A DNA stretch of 64,000 bases from Clusia tigrina (Eukaryota > Arthropoda > Insecta > Diptera > Clusiidae), in the NCBI GenBank assembly GCA_920105625.2, contig OV050032.1:74319879-74383878 (forward strand). Reading direction: 5' to 3'. Below the pieces are notes generated by a model. The model ran no database searches and was not told the origin of the DNA. It saw nothing but the letters and a program-made list of their open reading frames with translations. This document shows, piece after piece, positions 49,611 to 61,547 of this stretch. A program made the position numbers and the translations under genes. Numbering within the stretch: position 1 is the first letter of the stretch; each line of letters begins with the position of its first letter.

Positions 49611-52600
49611 GAGTCCCAAATCAAACACTGATAAGACTTCAAATGGCCCTAACTTCTATGTGGTGCGCCCTACACCTATCAAAGTTGGCCACAATCAAAT
49701 GCTTTTAACACTTTACTGGAGCGTCCTACACCTATCAAAGTTGCAACAATCAAATGCTTGTCACTTTTTACTGGAGCGTCATAAAATCATGAAATATTGT
49801 GACAATAAAGTACTCGTGCCTCTTGTCAAGTAAAGTTATCGCTCATAGCTATGCTACCCTTGAGTCCCAAATCAAAAACAGATAAAACTTCAAATGGCCC
49901 TAACTTCTATACGGTGCGTCCTAAACCTATCAAAGTTTGCAACAATCAAATGCTTGTAACTTTTTACTGGAGCGTCATAAAATCTTGAAATATTGTGACA
50001 ATAAAGTAAGTACTCCTGCCTCTTGTCAATTAAAGTTATCGCTCATAGCTATGCTACCCTTGAGTCCCAAATCAAATAAAACTTCAAATGGCCCTAACTT
50101 CTATGTGGTGCATCCTACACCTATCAAAGTTTGCAACAATCAAATGCTTGTAACTTTTTACTGGAGCGTAATAAAATCGTGAAATTTTGTGACAATAAAG
50201 TACTCGAGCCTCTTGTCAATTAAAGTTATCGCTCATAGCTTTGCTACCCTTGAGTCCCAAAACAAACACTGATAAAACTTCAAATGGCCCTAACTTCTAT
50301 ACGGTGCGTCCTACACCTATCAAAGTTGTCCACAATCAAATGCTTTTACCACTTTACTGGAGCGTCCTACACCTATCAAAGTTGCAACAATCAAATGCTT
50401 GTAACTTTTTACTGGAGCGTCATAAAATATTGAAATTTTGTGACAATAAAGTCCTCGTTCCTCTTGTCAATTTAAGCTTTCGCTCATAGCTATGGTAACC
50501 TTGAGTCCCAAATCAAAGACTGATAAAACTTCAAATGGCCCTAACTTCTATACGGTGCGTCCTACACCTATCAAGATTTGCAACAATCAAATGCTTGTAA
50601 TTTTTACTGGAGCGTCATAAAATATTGAAATTTTGTGACAATAAAGTCCTCGTGCCTCTTGTCAATTTAAGCTTTCGCTCATAGCTCTGCTACCCTTGAG
50701 TTAAAAGTCAAAGGCTGATAAAGCTTCAAATTGCCGTAACTTCTATACAGTGCGTCCTACACCTATCAAAGTTTGCAACAATCAAATGCCTGTAACTTTT
50801 TACTGGAGCGTCATAAAATCGTGAAATTTTGTGGTAATAAAGTACTCGAGCCTCTTGTCACTTTACGCTATCGCTCATAGCTATGCTACCCTTGAGTCCC
50901 AAATAAAACACAGATAAAATTTCAAAGGGCCCTAACTTCTATACGGTGCGTCCTACACCTATCAAAGATTGCCAAAATAAGATGCTTTTAGCACTTTACT
51001 GGAGCGTCCTATACCTAACAAAGTTGCAACAATCAAATGCTTGTAACTTTTTACTGGAGCGACATAAAATATTGAAATTTTGTGACAATAAAGTACTCGT
51101 GCCTCTTGTCAAGTAAAGTTATCGCTCATAGCTATGCTTCCCTTGAGTCCCAAATCAAACACTGATAAGACTTCAAATGGCCCTAACTTCTATACGGTGC
51201 GTCCTACACCTATCAAAGTTTGCAACAATCAAATGCTTGTAACTTTTTACTGGAGCGTCATAAAATCTTGAAATATTGTGACAATAAAGTACTCGTGCCT
51301 CTTGTCAAGTAAAGTTATCGCTCATAGCTTTGCTACCATTGAGTCCCAAATCAAACACAGATAAAACTTCAAATGGCCCTAACTTCTATACGGTGCGTCC
51401 TCGTCCTACACATATCAAAGATTGCAACAATAAAATGCTTTTAGCACTTTACTGGAGCGTCCTATACCTAACAAAGTTGCAACAATCAAATGCTTGTAAC
51501 TTTTAACTGGAGCGACATAAAATATTGAAATTTTGTGACAATAAAGTACTCGTGCCTCTTGTCAAGTAAAGTTATCGCTCATACTTATGCTACCCTTGAG
51601 TCCCAAATCAAACACAGATAAAACTTCAAATGGCCCTAACTTCTATACGGTGCGTCCTACACATATCAAAGTTTGGGACATTTAAATGCTTGTAACTTTT
51701 TACTGGAGCTTCTTAAAATCTTGAAATTTTGTGACAATAAAGTACTCGGGGCTCTCGTCAATTTAAGCTTTCGCTCATAACTATGCTACCCTTGAGTCCC
51801 AAATCAAAGACTGATAAAACTTCAAATGGCCCTAACTTCTATACGGTGCGTCCTACACCTATCAACGTTTGCAACAATCAAATGCTTGTAACTTTTTACT
51901 GGAGCGTCATAAAATCGTGAAATTTTGTGGCAATAAAGTACTCGAGCCTCTTGTCACTTTACGCTATCGCTCATAGCTATGCTACCCTTGAGTCCCAAAT
52001 AAAACACAGATAAAATTTCAAATGGCCCTAACTTCTATACGGTGCGTCCTATACCTATCAAAGTTTGCAACAATCAAATGCTTGTAAGTTTTTACTGGAG
52101 CGTCATAAAATCTGGAAATATTGTGACAATAAAGTATTCGTGCCTCTTGTCAATTAAAGTTATCGCTCATAGCTATGCTACCCTTGAGTCCCAAATCAAA
52201 CACTGATAAAACTTCAAATGGCCCTAACTTCTATACGGTGCGTCCTACACCTATCAAAGTTTGCAACAATCAAATGCATGTAACTTTTTACTGGAGCGTC
52301 ATAAAATCTTGAAATATTGTGACAATAAAGTACTCGTGCCTCTTGTCAATTAAAGTTATCGCTCATAGCTATGCTACCCTTGAGTCCCAAATCAAACACT
52401 GATAAAACTTCAAATGGCCCTAACTTATATACGGTGCGTCCTACACATATCAAAGTTTGGGACATTTAAATGCTTGTAACTTTTTACTGGAGCTTCTTAA
52501 AACCTTGTCATTTTGTGACAATAAAGTACTCGTGCCTCTTGTCAATTTGAGCTAACTCTCATAACTATGCTACCCCTGAGTCCCAAATCAAACACTGATA

Positions 52601-52773
52601 AAACTTCAAATGGCCCTAACTTCTATGTGGTGCGTCCTACACCAATCAAAGTTTGCAACAATCAAATGCTTGTAACTTTTTACTGGAGCGTCATAAAATC
52701 TTGAAATTTTGTGACAATAAAGTACTCGTGCCTTTTATCAATTTAAGCCATCGCTCATAGCTATGCTACCATT
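49611..52773 (+). repeat. HOR-E copy E5, full length (15 monomers, 3163 bp)
   Basis: Monomer starts: 49611 L, 49862 (200 bp), 50062 (190 bp), 50252 L, 50503, 50698, 50894 L, 51145, 51341 L (257 bp), 51598, 51794, 51990, 52186, 52382, 52578. The pattern is L S S L S S L S L S S S S S S. Marks are GTAAGTAAGTAC in e2, CAAATCAAATAAAAC (6-bp deletion) in e3, GAGTTAAAAGTCAAAGG in e6, CGTCCTCGTCC (6-bp duplication) in e9, CGGGGCTCTCGTC in e10 and CTTGTCATTTTGTGAC in e14. Confidence 0.95.
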
Positions 52774-55700
52774 GAGTCCCAAATCAAACACTGATAAGAC
52801 TTCAAATGGCCCTAACTTCTATGTGGTGCGCCCTACACCTATCAAAGTTGGCCACAATCAAATGCTTTTAACACTTTACTGGAGCGTCCTACACCTATCA
52901 AAGTTGCAACAATCAAATGCTTGTCACTTTTTACTGGAGCGTCATAAAATCATGAAATATTGTGACAATAAAGTACTCGTGCCTCTTGTCAAGTAAAGTT
53001 ATCGCTCATAGCTATGCTACCCTTGAGTCCCAAATCAAAAACAGATAAAACTTCAAATGGCCCTAACTTCTATACGGTGCGTCCTAAACCTATCAAAGTT
53101 TGCAACAATCAAATGCTTGTAACTTTTTACTGGAGCGTCATAAAATCTTGAAATATTGTGACAATAAAGTAAGTACTCCTGCCTCTTGTCAATTAAAGTT
53201 ATCGCTCATAGCTATGCTACCCTTGAGTCCCAAATCAAATAAAACTTCAAATGGCCCTAACTTCTATGTGGTGCATCCTACACCTATCAAAGTTTGCAAC
53301 AATCAAATGCTTGTAACTTTTTACTGGAGCGTAATAAAATCGTGAAATTTTGTGACAATAAAGTACTCGAGCCTCTTGTCAATTAAAGTTATCGCTCATA
53401 GCTTTGCTACCCTTGAGTCCCAAAACAAACACTGATAAAACTTCAAATGGCCCTAACTTCAATACGGTGCGTCCTACACCTATCAAAGTTGTCCACAATC
53501 AAATGCTTTTACCACTTTACTGGAGCGTCCTACACCTATCAAAGTTGCAACAATCAAATGCTTGTAACTTTTTACTGGAGCGTCATAAAATATTGAAATT
53601 TTGTGACAATAAAGTCCTCGTTCCTCTTGTCAATTTAAGCTTTCGCTCATAGCTATGGTAACCTTGAGTCCCAAATCAAAGACTGATAAAACTTCAAATG
53701 GCCCTAACTTCTATACGGTGCGTCCTACACCTATCAAGATTTGCAACAATCAAATGCTTGTAATTTTTACTGGAGCGTCATAAAATATTGAAATTTTGTG
53801 ACAATAAAGTCCTCGTGCCTCTTGTCAATTTAAGCTTTCGCTCATAGCTCTGCTACCCTTGAGTTAAAAGTCAAAGGCTGATAAAGCTTCAAATTGCCGT
53901 AACTTCTATACAGTGCGTCCTACACCTATCAAAGTTTGCAACAATCAAATGCCTGTAACTTTTTACTGGAGCGTCATAAAATCGTGAAATTTTGTGGTAA
54001 TAAAGTACTCGAGCCTCTTGTCACTTTACGCTATCGCTCATAGCTATGCTACCCTTGAGTCCCAAATAAAACACAGATAAAATTTCAAAGGGCCCTAACT
54101 ACTATACGGTGCGTCCTACACCTATCAAAGATTGCCAAAATAAAATGCTTTTAGCACTTTACTGGAGCGTCCTATACCTAACAAAGTTGCAACAATCAAA
54201 TGCTTGTAACTTTTTACTGGAGCGACATAAAATATTGAAATTTTGTGACAATAAAGTACTCGTGCCTCTTGTCAAGTAAAGTTATCGCTCATAGCTATGC
54301 TTCCCTTGAGTCCCAAATCAAACACAGATAAAACTTCAAATGGCCCTAACTTCTATACGGTGCGTCCTACACCTATCAAAGTTTGCAACAATCAAATGCT
54401 TGTAACTTTTTACTGGAGCGTCATAAAATCTTGAAATATTGTGACAATAAAGTACTCGTGCCTCTTGTCAAGTAAAGTTATCGCTCATAGCTTTGCTACC
54501 ATTGAGTCCCAAATCAAACACAGATAAAACTTCAAATGGCCCTAACTTCTATACGGTGCGTCCTCGTCCTACACATATCAAAGATTGCCACAATAAAATG
54601 CTTTTAGCACTTTACTGGAGCGTCCTATACCTAACAAAGTTGCAACAATCAAATGCTTGTAACTTTTAACTGGAGCGACATAAAATATTGAAATTTTGTG
54701 ACAATAAAGTACTCGTGCCTCTTGTCAAGTAAAGTTATCGCTCATACTTATGCTACCATTGAGTCCCAAATCAAACACAGATAAAACTTCAAATGGCCCT
54801 AACTTCTATACGGTGCGTCCTACACATATCAAAGTTTGGGACATTTAAATGCTTGTAACTTTTTACTGGAGCTTCTTAAAATCTTGAAATTTTGTGACAA
54901 TAAAGTACTCGGGGCTCTCGTCAATTTAAGCTTTCGCTCATAACTATGCTACCCTTGAGTCCCAAATCAAAGACTGATAAAACTTCAAATGGCCCTAACT
55001 TCTATAAGGTGCGTCCTACACCTATCAACGTTTGCAACAATCAAATGCTTGTAACTTTTTACTGGAGCGTCATAAAATCGTGAAATTTTGTGGCAATAAA
55101 GTACTCGAGCCTCTTGTCACTTTACGCTATCGCTCATAGCTATGCTACCCTTGAGTCCCAAATAAAACACAGATAAAATTTCAAATGGCCCTAACTTCTA
55201 TACGGTGCGTCCTATACCTATCAAAGTTTGCAACAATCAAATGCTTGTAAGTTTTTACTGGAGCGTCAAAAAATCTGGAAATATTGTGACAATAAAGTAT
55301 TCGTGCCTCTTGTCAAGTAAAGTTATCGCTCATAGCTATGCTACCCTTGAGTCCCAAATCAAACACTGATAAAACTTCAAATGGCCCTAACTTCTATACG
55401 GTGCGTCCTACACCTATCAAAGTTTGCAACAATCAAATGCATGTAACTTTTTACTGGAGCGTCATAAAATCTTGAAATATTGTGACAATAAAGTACTCGT
55501 GCCTCTTGTCAATTAAAGTTATCGCTCATAGCTATGCTACCCTTGAGTCCCAAATCAAACACTGATAAAACTTCAAATGGCCCTAACTTATATACGGTGC
55601 GTCCTACACCTATCAAAGTTTGGGACATTTAAATGCTTGTAACTTTTTACTGGAGCTTCTTAAAACCTTGTCATTTTGTGACAATAAAGTACTCGTGCCT

Positions 55701-55936
55701 CTTGTCAATTTGAGCTAACTCTCATAACTATGCTACCCCTGAGTCCCAAATCAAACACTGATAAAACTTCAAATGGCCCTAACTTCTATGTGGTGCGTCC
55801 TACACCTATCAAAGTTTGCAACAATCAAATGCTTGTAACTTTTTACTGGAGCGTCATAAAATCTTGAAATTTTGTGACAATAAAGTACTCGAGCCTCTTA
55901 TCAATTTAAGCTATCGCTCATAGCTATGTTACCATT
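52774..55936 (+). repeat. HOR-E copy E6, full length (15 monomers, 3163 bp)
   Basis: Monomer starts: 52774 L, 53025, 53225, 53415 L, 53666, 53861, 54057 L, 54308, 54504 L, 54761, 54957, 55153, 55349, 55545, 55741. It is identical in length and order to E5, with only a few single-base differences visible (for example TTCAATACGG in e4 and TATAAGGTGC in e11). It is the closest pair of HOR copies I saw in the HOR-E block. Confidence 0.95.
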
Positions 55937-58242
55937 GAGTCCCAAATCAAACACTGATAAGGCTTCAAATGGCCCTAACTTCTATACGGTGCGTCCTACA
56001 CCTATCAAAGTTGTCCACAATCAAATGCTTTTACCACTTTACTGGAGCGTCCTACACCTATCAAAGTTGCAACAATCAAATGCTTGTAACTTTTTACTGG
56101 AGCGTCATAAAATCTTGAAATATTGTGACAATAAAGTACTCCTGCCTCTTGTCAATTAAAGTTATCTCTCATAGCTATGCTACCCTTGAGTCCCAAATCA
56201 AATAAAACTTCAAATGGCCCTAACTTCTATGTGGTGCGTCCTACACCTATCAAAGTATGCAACAATCAAATGCTTGTAACTTTTTACTGGAGCGTAATAA
56301 AATCGTGAAATATTGTGACAATAAAGTACTCGTGCCTCTTGTCAAGTAAAGTTATCGCTCATAGGTTTGCTACCATTGAGTCCCAAATCAAACACAGATA
56401 AAACTTCAAATGGCCCTAACTTCTATACGGTGCGTCCTCGTCCTACACATATCAAAGATTGCCACAATAAAATGCTTTTAGCACTTTACTGGAGCGTCCT
56501 ATACCTAACAAAGTTGCAACAATCAAATGCTTGTAACTTTTAACTGGAGCGACATAAAATATTGAAATTTTGTGACAATAAAGTACTCGTGCCTCTTGTC
56601 AAGTAAAGTTATCGCTCATACTTATGCTACCATTGAGTCCCAAATCAAACACAGATAAAACTTCAAATGGCCCTAACTTCTATACGGTGCGTCCTACACA
56701 TATCAAAGTTTGGGACATTTAAATGCTTGTAACTTTTTACTGGAGCTTCTTAAAATCTTGAAATTTTGTGACAATAAAGTACTCGGGGCTCTCGTCAATT
56801 TAAGCTTTCGCTCATAACTATGCTACCCTTGAGTCCCAAATCAAAGACTGATAAAACTTCAAATGGCCCTAACTTCTATAAGGTGCGTCCTACACCTATC
56901 AACGTTTGCAACAATCAAATGCTTGTAACTTTTTACTGGAGCGTCATAACATCGTGAAATTTTGTGGCAATAAAGTACTCGAGCCTCTTGTCACTTTACG
57001 CTATCGCTCATAGCTATGCTACCCTTGAGTCCCAAATAAAACACAGATAAAATTTCAAATGGCCCTAACTTCTATACGGTGCGTCCTATACCTATCAAAG
57101 TTTGCAACAATCAAATGCTTGTAAGTTTTTACTGGAGCGTCAAAAAATCTGGAAATATTGTGACAATAAAGTATTCGTGCCTCTTGTCAAGTAAAGTTAT
57201 CGCTCATAGCTATGCTACCCTTGAGTCCCAAATCAAACACAGATAAAACTTCAAATGGCCCTAACTTCTATACGGTGCGTCCTACACCTATCAAAGTTTG
57301 CAACAATCAAATGCATGTAACTTTTTACTGGAGCGTCATAAAATCTTGAAATATTGTGACAATAAAGTACTCGTGCCTCTTGTCAATTAAAGTTATCGCT
57401 CATAGCTATGCTACCCTTGAGTCCCAAATCAAACACTGATAAAACTTCAAATGTCCCTAACTTATATACGGTGCGTCCTACACATATCAAAGTTTGGGAC
57501 ATTTAAATGCTTGTAACTTTTTACTGGAGCTTCTTAAAACCTTGTCATTTTGTGACAATAAAGTACTCGTGCCTCTTGTCAATTTGAGCTAACTCTCATA
57601 ACTATGCTACCCCTGAGTCCCAAATCAAACACTGATAAAACTTCAAATGGCCCTAACTTCTATGTGGTGCGTCCTACACCTATCAAAGTTTGCAACAATC
57701 AAATGCTTGTAACTTTTTACTGGAGCGTCATAAAATCTTGAAATTTTGTGACAATAAAGTACTCGAGCCTCTTGTCACTTTACGCTATCGCTCATAGCTA
57801 TGCTACCCTTGAGTCCCAAATAAAACACAGATAAAATTTCAAATGGCCCTAACTTCTATACGGTGCGTCCTATACCTATCAAAGTTTGCAACAATCAAAT
57901 GCTTGTAAGTTTTTACTGGAGCGTCAAAAAATCTGGAAATATTGTGACAATAAAGTATTCGTGCCTCTTGTCAAGTAAAGTTATCGCTCATAGCTATGCT
58001 ACCCTTGAGTCCCAAATCAAACACAGATAAAACTTCAAATGGCCCTAACTTCTATACGGTGCGTCCTACACCTATCAAAGTTTGCAACAATCAAATGCAT
58101 GTAACTTTTTACTGGAGCGTCATAAAATCTTGAAATATTGTGACAATAAAGTACTCGTGCCTCTTGTCAATTAAAGTTATCGCTCATAGCTATGCTACCC
58201 TTGAGTCCCAAATCAAACACAGATAAAACTTCAAATGGCCCT

Positions 58243-58298
58243 AACTTCTATACGGTGCGTCCTACACCTATCAAAGTTTGCAACAATCAAATGCTTGT
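58243..58298 (+). repeat. Subunit A of the S monomer (56 bp)
   Basis: Begins AACTTCTATACGGTGCGTCC and ends CAATCAAATGCTTGT. Laid over subunit B it matches at AACTT, TAC, GCGTC, AAA-TTTG and ACAAT in register, so the two appear to be diverged copies of one 56-bp ancestor. The junction words TCAAATGG/CCCT and TCAAATGC/TTGT before A and B also match, which extends the homology upstream. Confidence 0.75.
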
Positions 58299-58354
58299 AA
58301 CTTTTTACTGGAGCGTCATAAAATCTTGAAATATTGTGACAATAAAGTACTCGT
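58299..58354 (+). repeat. Subunit B of the S monomer (56 bp)
   Basis: Begins AACTTTTTACTGGAGCGTCA and ends ACAATAAAGTACTCGT. It is exactly as long as subunit A and aligns to it without gaps. Its tail, TTTGTGACAATAAAG (here TATTGTGAC), aligns with TTTGCAACAATCAAA in the tail of A. Confidence 0.75.
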
Positions 58355-58438
58355 GCCTCTTGTCAAGTAAAGTTATCGCTCATAGCTATGCTACCCTTGA
58401 GTCCCAAATCAAACACAGATAAAACTTCAAATGGCCCT
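58355..58438 (+). repeat. 84-bp remainder (one and a half subunits) including the GAGTCCC mark
   Basis: This stretch begins GCCTCTTGTCAA, passes through CGCTCATAGCTATGC and the GAGTCCC mark and ends ATGGCCCT. It equals 1.5 x 56 bp. Homology to A and B is weak at the start (CCTCTTGTCA against ACTTTTTACT) and clearer at the end (AAAACTTCAAATGG against CAACAATCAAATGC). A degenerate third subunit plus a half subunit is my inference. Confidence 0.5.
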
Positions 58439-58790
58439 AACTTCTATACGGTGCGTCCTACACCTATCAAAGTTTGCAACAATCAAATGCTTGTAACTTT
58501 TTACTGGAGCGTCATAAAATCTTGAAATATTGTGACAATAAAGTACTCGTGCCTCTTGTCAATTTGAGCTAACTCTCATAACTATGCTACCCCTGAGTCC
58601 CAAATCAAACACTGATAAAACTTCAAATGGCCCTAACTTCTATGTGGTGCGTCCTACACCTATCAAAGTTTGCAACAATCAAATGCTTGTAACTTTTTAC
58701 TGGAGCGTCATAAAATCTTGAAATTTTGTGACAATAAAGTACTCGAGCCTCTTATCAATTTAAGCTATCGCTCATAGCTATGTTACCATT

Positions 58791-61296
58791 GAGTCCCAAA
58801 TCAAACACTGATAAGACTTCAAATGGCCCTAACTTCTATACGGTGCGTCCTACACCTATCAAAGTTGTCCACAATCAAATGCTTTTACCAATTTACTGGA
58901 GCGTCCTACACCTATCAAAGTTGCAACAATCAAATGCTTGTAACTTTTTACTGGAGCGTCATAAAATCTTGAAATATTGTGACAATAAAGTACTCCTGCC
59001 TCTTGTCAATTAAAGTTATCTCTCATAGCTATGCTACCCTTGAGTCCCAAATCAAATAAAACTTCAAATGGCCCTAACTTCTATGTAGTGCGTCCTACAC
59101 CTATCAAAGTATGCAACAATCAAATGCTTGTAACTTTTTACTGGAGCGTAATAAAATCGTGAAATTTTGTGACAATAAAGTACTCGAGCCTCTTGTCAAT
59201 TAAAGTTATCGCTCATAGCTTTGCTACCCTTGAGTCCCAAAACAAACACTGATAAAACTTCAAATGGCCCTAACTTCTATACGGTGCGTCCTACACCTAT
59301 CAAAGATTGCCAAAATAAAATGCTTTTAGCACTTTACTGGAGCGTCCTATACCTAACAAAGTTGCAACAATCAAATGCTTGTAACTTTTTACTGGAGCGA
59401 CATAAAATATTGAAATTTTGTGACAATAAAGTACTCGTGCCTCTTGTCAAGTAAAGTTATCGCTCATAGCTATGCTTCCCTTGAGTCCCAAATCAAACAC
59501 AGATAAAACTTCAAATGGCCCTAACTTCTATACGGTGCGTCCTACACCTATCAAAGTTTGCAACAATCAAATGCTTGTAACTTTTTACTAGAGCGTCATA
59601 AAATCTTGAAATATTGTGACAATAAAGTACTCGTGCCTCTTGTCAAGTAAAGTTATCGCTCATAGCTTTGCTACCATTGAGTCCCAAATCAAACACAGAT
59701 AAAACTTCAAATGGCCCTAACTTCTATACGGTGCGTCCTCGTCCTACACATATCAAAGATTGCCACAATAAAATGCTTTTAGCACTTTACTGGAGCGTCC
59801 TATACCTAACAAAGTTGCAACAATCAAATGCTTGTAACTTTTATCTGGAGCGACATAAAATATTGAAATTTTGTGACAATAAAGTACTCGTGCCTCTTGT
59901 CAAGTAAAGTTATCGTTCATACTTATGCTACCCTTGAGTCCCAAATCAAACACAGATAAAACTTCAAATGGCCCTAACTTCTATACGGTGCGTCCTACAC
60001 ATATCAAAGTTTGGGACATTTAAATGCTTGTAACTTTTTACTGGAGCTTCTTAAAATCTTGAAATTTTGTGACAATAAAGTACTCGGGGCTCTCGTCAAT
60101 TTAAGCTTTCGCTCATAACTATGCTACCCTTGAGTCCCAAATCAAAGACTGATAAAACTTCAAATGGCCCTAACTTCTATACGGTGCGTCCTACACCTAT
60201 CAACGTTTGCAACAGTAAAATGCTTGCAACTTTTTACTGGAGCGTCATAAAATCGTGAAATTTTGTGGCAATAAAGTACTCGAGCCTCTTGTCACTTTAC
60301 GCTATCGCTCATAGCTATGCTACCCTTGAGTCCCAAATAAAACACAGATAAAATTTCAAATGGCCCTAACTTCTATACGGTGCGTCCTATACCTATCAAA
60401 GTTTGCAACAATCAAATGCTTGTAAGTTTTTACTGGAGCGTCATAAAATCTTGAAATATTGTGACAATAAAGTATTCGTGCCTCTTGTCAAGTAAAGTTA
60501 TCGCTCATAGCTATGCTACCCTTGAGTCCCAAATCAAACACTGATAAAACTTCAAATGGCCCTAACTTCTATACGGTGCGTCCTACACCTATCAAAGTTT
60601 GCAACAATCAAATGCATGTAACTTTTTACTGGAGCGTCATAAAATCTTGAAATATTGTGACAATAAAGTACTCGTGCCTCTTGTCAATTAAAGTTATCGC
60701 TCATAGCTATGCTACCCTTGAGTCCCAAATCAAACTTCAAATGGCCCTAACTTATGTACGGTGCGTCCTACACATATCAAAGTTTGGGACATTTAAATGC
60801 TTGTAACTTTTTACTGGAGCTTCTTAAAACCTTGTCATTTTGTGACAATAAAGTACTCGTGCCTCTTGTCAATTTGAGCTAACTCTCATAACTATGCTAC
60901 CCTTGAGTCCTAAATCAAACACAGATAAAACTTCAAATGGCCCTAACTTCTATACGGTGCGTCCTACACCTATCAAAGTTTGCAACAATCAAATGCATGT
61001 AACTTTTTACTGGAGCGTCATAAAATCTTGAAATATTGTGACAATAAAGTACTCGTGCCTCTTGTCAATTAAAGTTATCGCTCATAACTATGCTACCCCT
61101 GAGTCCCAAATCAAACACTGATAAAACTTCAAATGGCCCTAACTTCTATGTGGTGCGTCCTACACCTATCAAAGTTTGCAACAATCAAATGCTTGTAACT
61201 TTTTACTGGAGCGTCATAAAATCTTGAAATTTTGTGACAATAAAGTACTCGAGCCTCTTATCAATTTAAGCTATCGCTCATAGCTTTGCTACCCTT
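58791..61296 (+). repeat. HOR-E copy E8 (12 monomers)
   Basis: Monomer starts: 58791 L (e1/e4/e2 hybrid as in E7), 59042 (e3), 59232 L (e4/e7 hybrid), 59483 (e8), 59679 L (e9, 257 bp), 59936 (e10), 60132 (e11), 60328 (e12), 60524 (e13), 60720 (e14, 185 bp), 60905 (e15/e13 hybrid), 61101 (e15). The e14 monomer has a private 11-bp deletion (CCCAAATCAAACTTCAAATG). The e5 and e6 monomers are absent. Confidence 0.87.
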
Positions 61297-61547
61297 GAGT
61301 CCCAAAACAAACACTGATAAAACTTCAAATGGCCCTAACTTCTATACGGTGCGTCCTACACCTATCAAAGTTGTCCACAATCAAATGCTTTTACCACTTT
61401 ACTGGAGCGTCCTACACCTATCAAAGTTGCAACAATCAAATGCTTGTAACTTTTTACTGGAGCGTCATAAAATATTGAAATTTTGTGACAATAAAGTCCT
61501 CGTTCCTCTTGTCAAGTAAAGTTATCGCTCATACTTATGCTACCCTT
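61297..61547 (+). repeat. L monomer at the right exit of HOR-E (e4-type, altered end)
   Basis: This is e4 on the left (GTTGTCCACAATC, TTTTACCAC), but it ends CTTGTCAAGTAAAG and CATACTTATGC like e9, so it joins e4 directly to e10. Confidence 0.82.

Larger units (their letters stand above)
58203..58398 (+). repeat. Reference short monomer (S type, 196 bp)
   Basis: This is a convenient example of the S monomer, flanked on both sides by marks exactly 196 bp away. It contains subunit A, subunit B and an 84-bp remainder running into the next mark. Composition of the by-eye S consensus is about 74 G+C of 196, with C (about 46) well above G (about 28) on this strand. The length is close to a nucleosome repeat, a common property of satellite monomers. 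Variation between S monomers is mostly single-base substitution plus a small set of recurring indels that serve as lineage marks. Confidence 0.95.
57027..58594 (+). repeat. Local duplication of e12-e15 (784-bp offset)
   Basis: Monomers 57027 and 57811 are both e12 (CAAATAAAACACAG, CGTCAAAAAATCTGG) and 57223 and 58007 are both e13 (GCATGTAAC), 784 bp or exactly four S monomers apart. The 57615 monomer begins as e15 (CCCCTGAG, TATGTGGTGC) and ends as e11 (CTTGTCACTTTACGC), marking the join. 58203 and 58399 are near-identical e8-like monomers standing in for e14. Confidence 0.85.
55937..58790 (+). repeat. HOR-E copy E7, rearranged (14 monomers, 2854 bp)
   Basis: Monomer starts: 55937 L, 56188, 56378 L (257 bp), 56635, 56831, 57027, 57223, 57419, 57615, 57811, 58007, 58203, 58399, 58595. 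The first L has an e1 left side, an e4 centre (GTTGTCCACAATC, TTTTACCAC) and an e2 end, so e1-e4 collapsed. It continues e3/e9, e10-e15, and then repeats e12-e15-type monomers. Confidence 0.88.
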
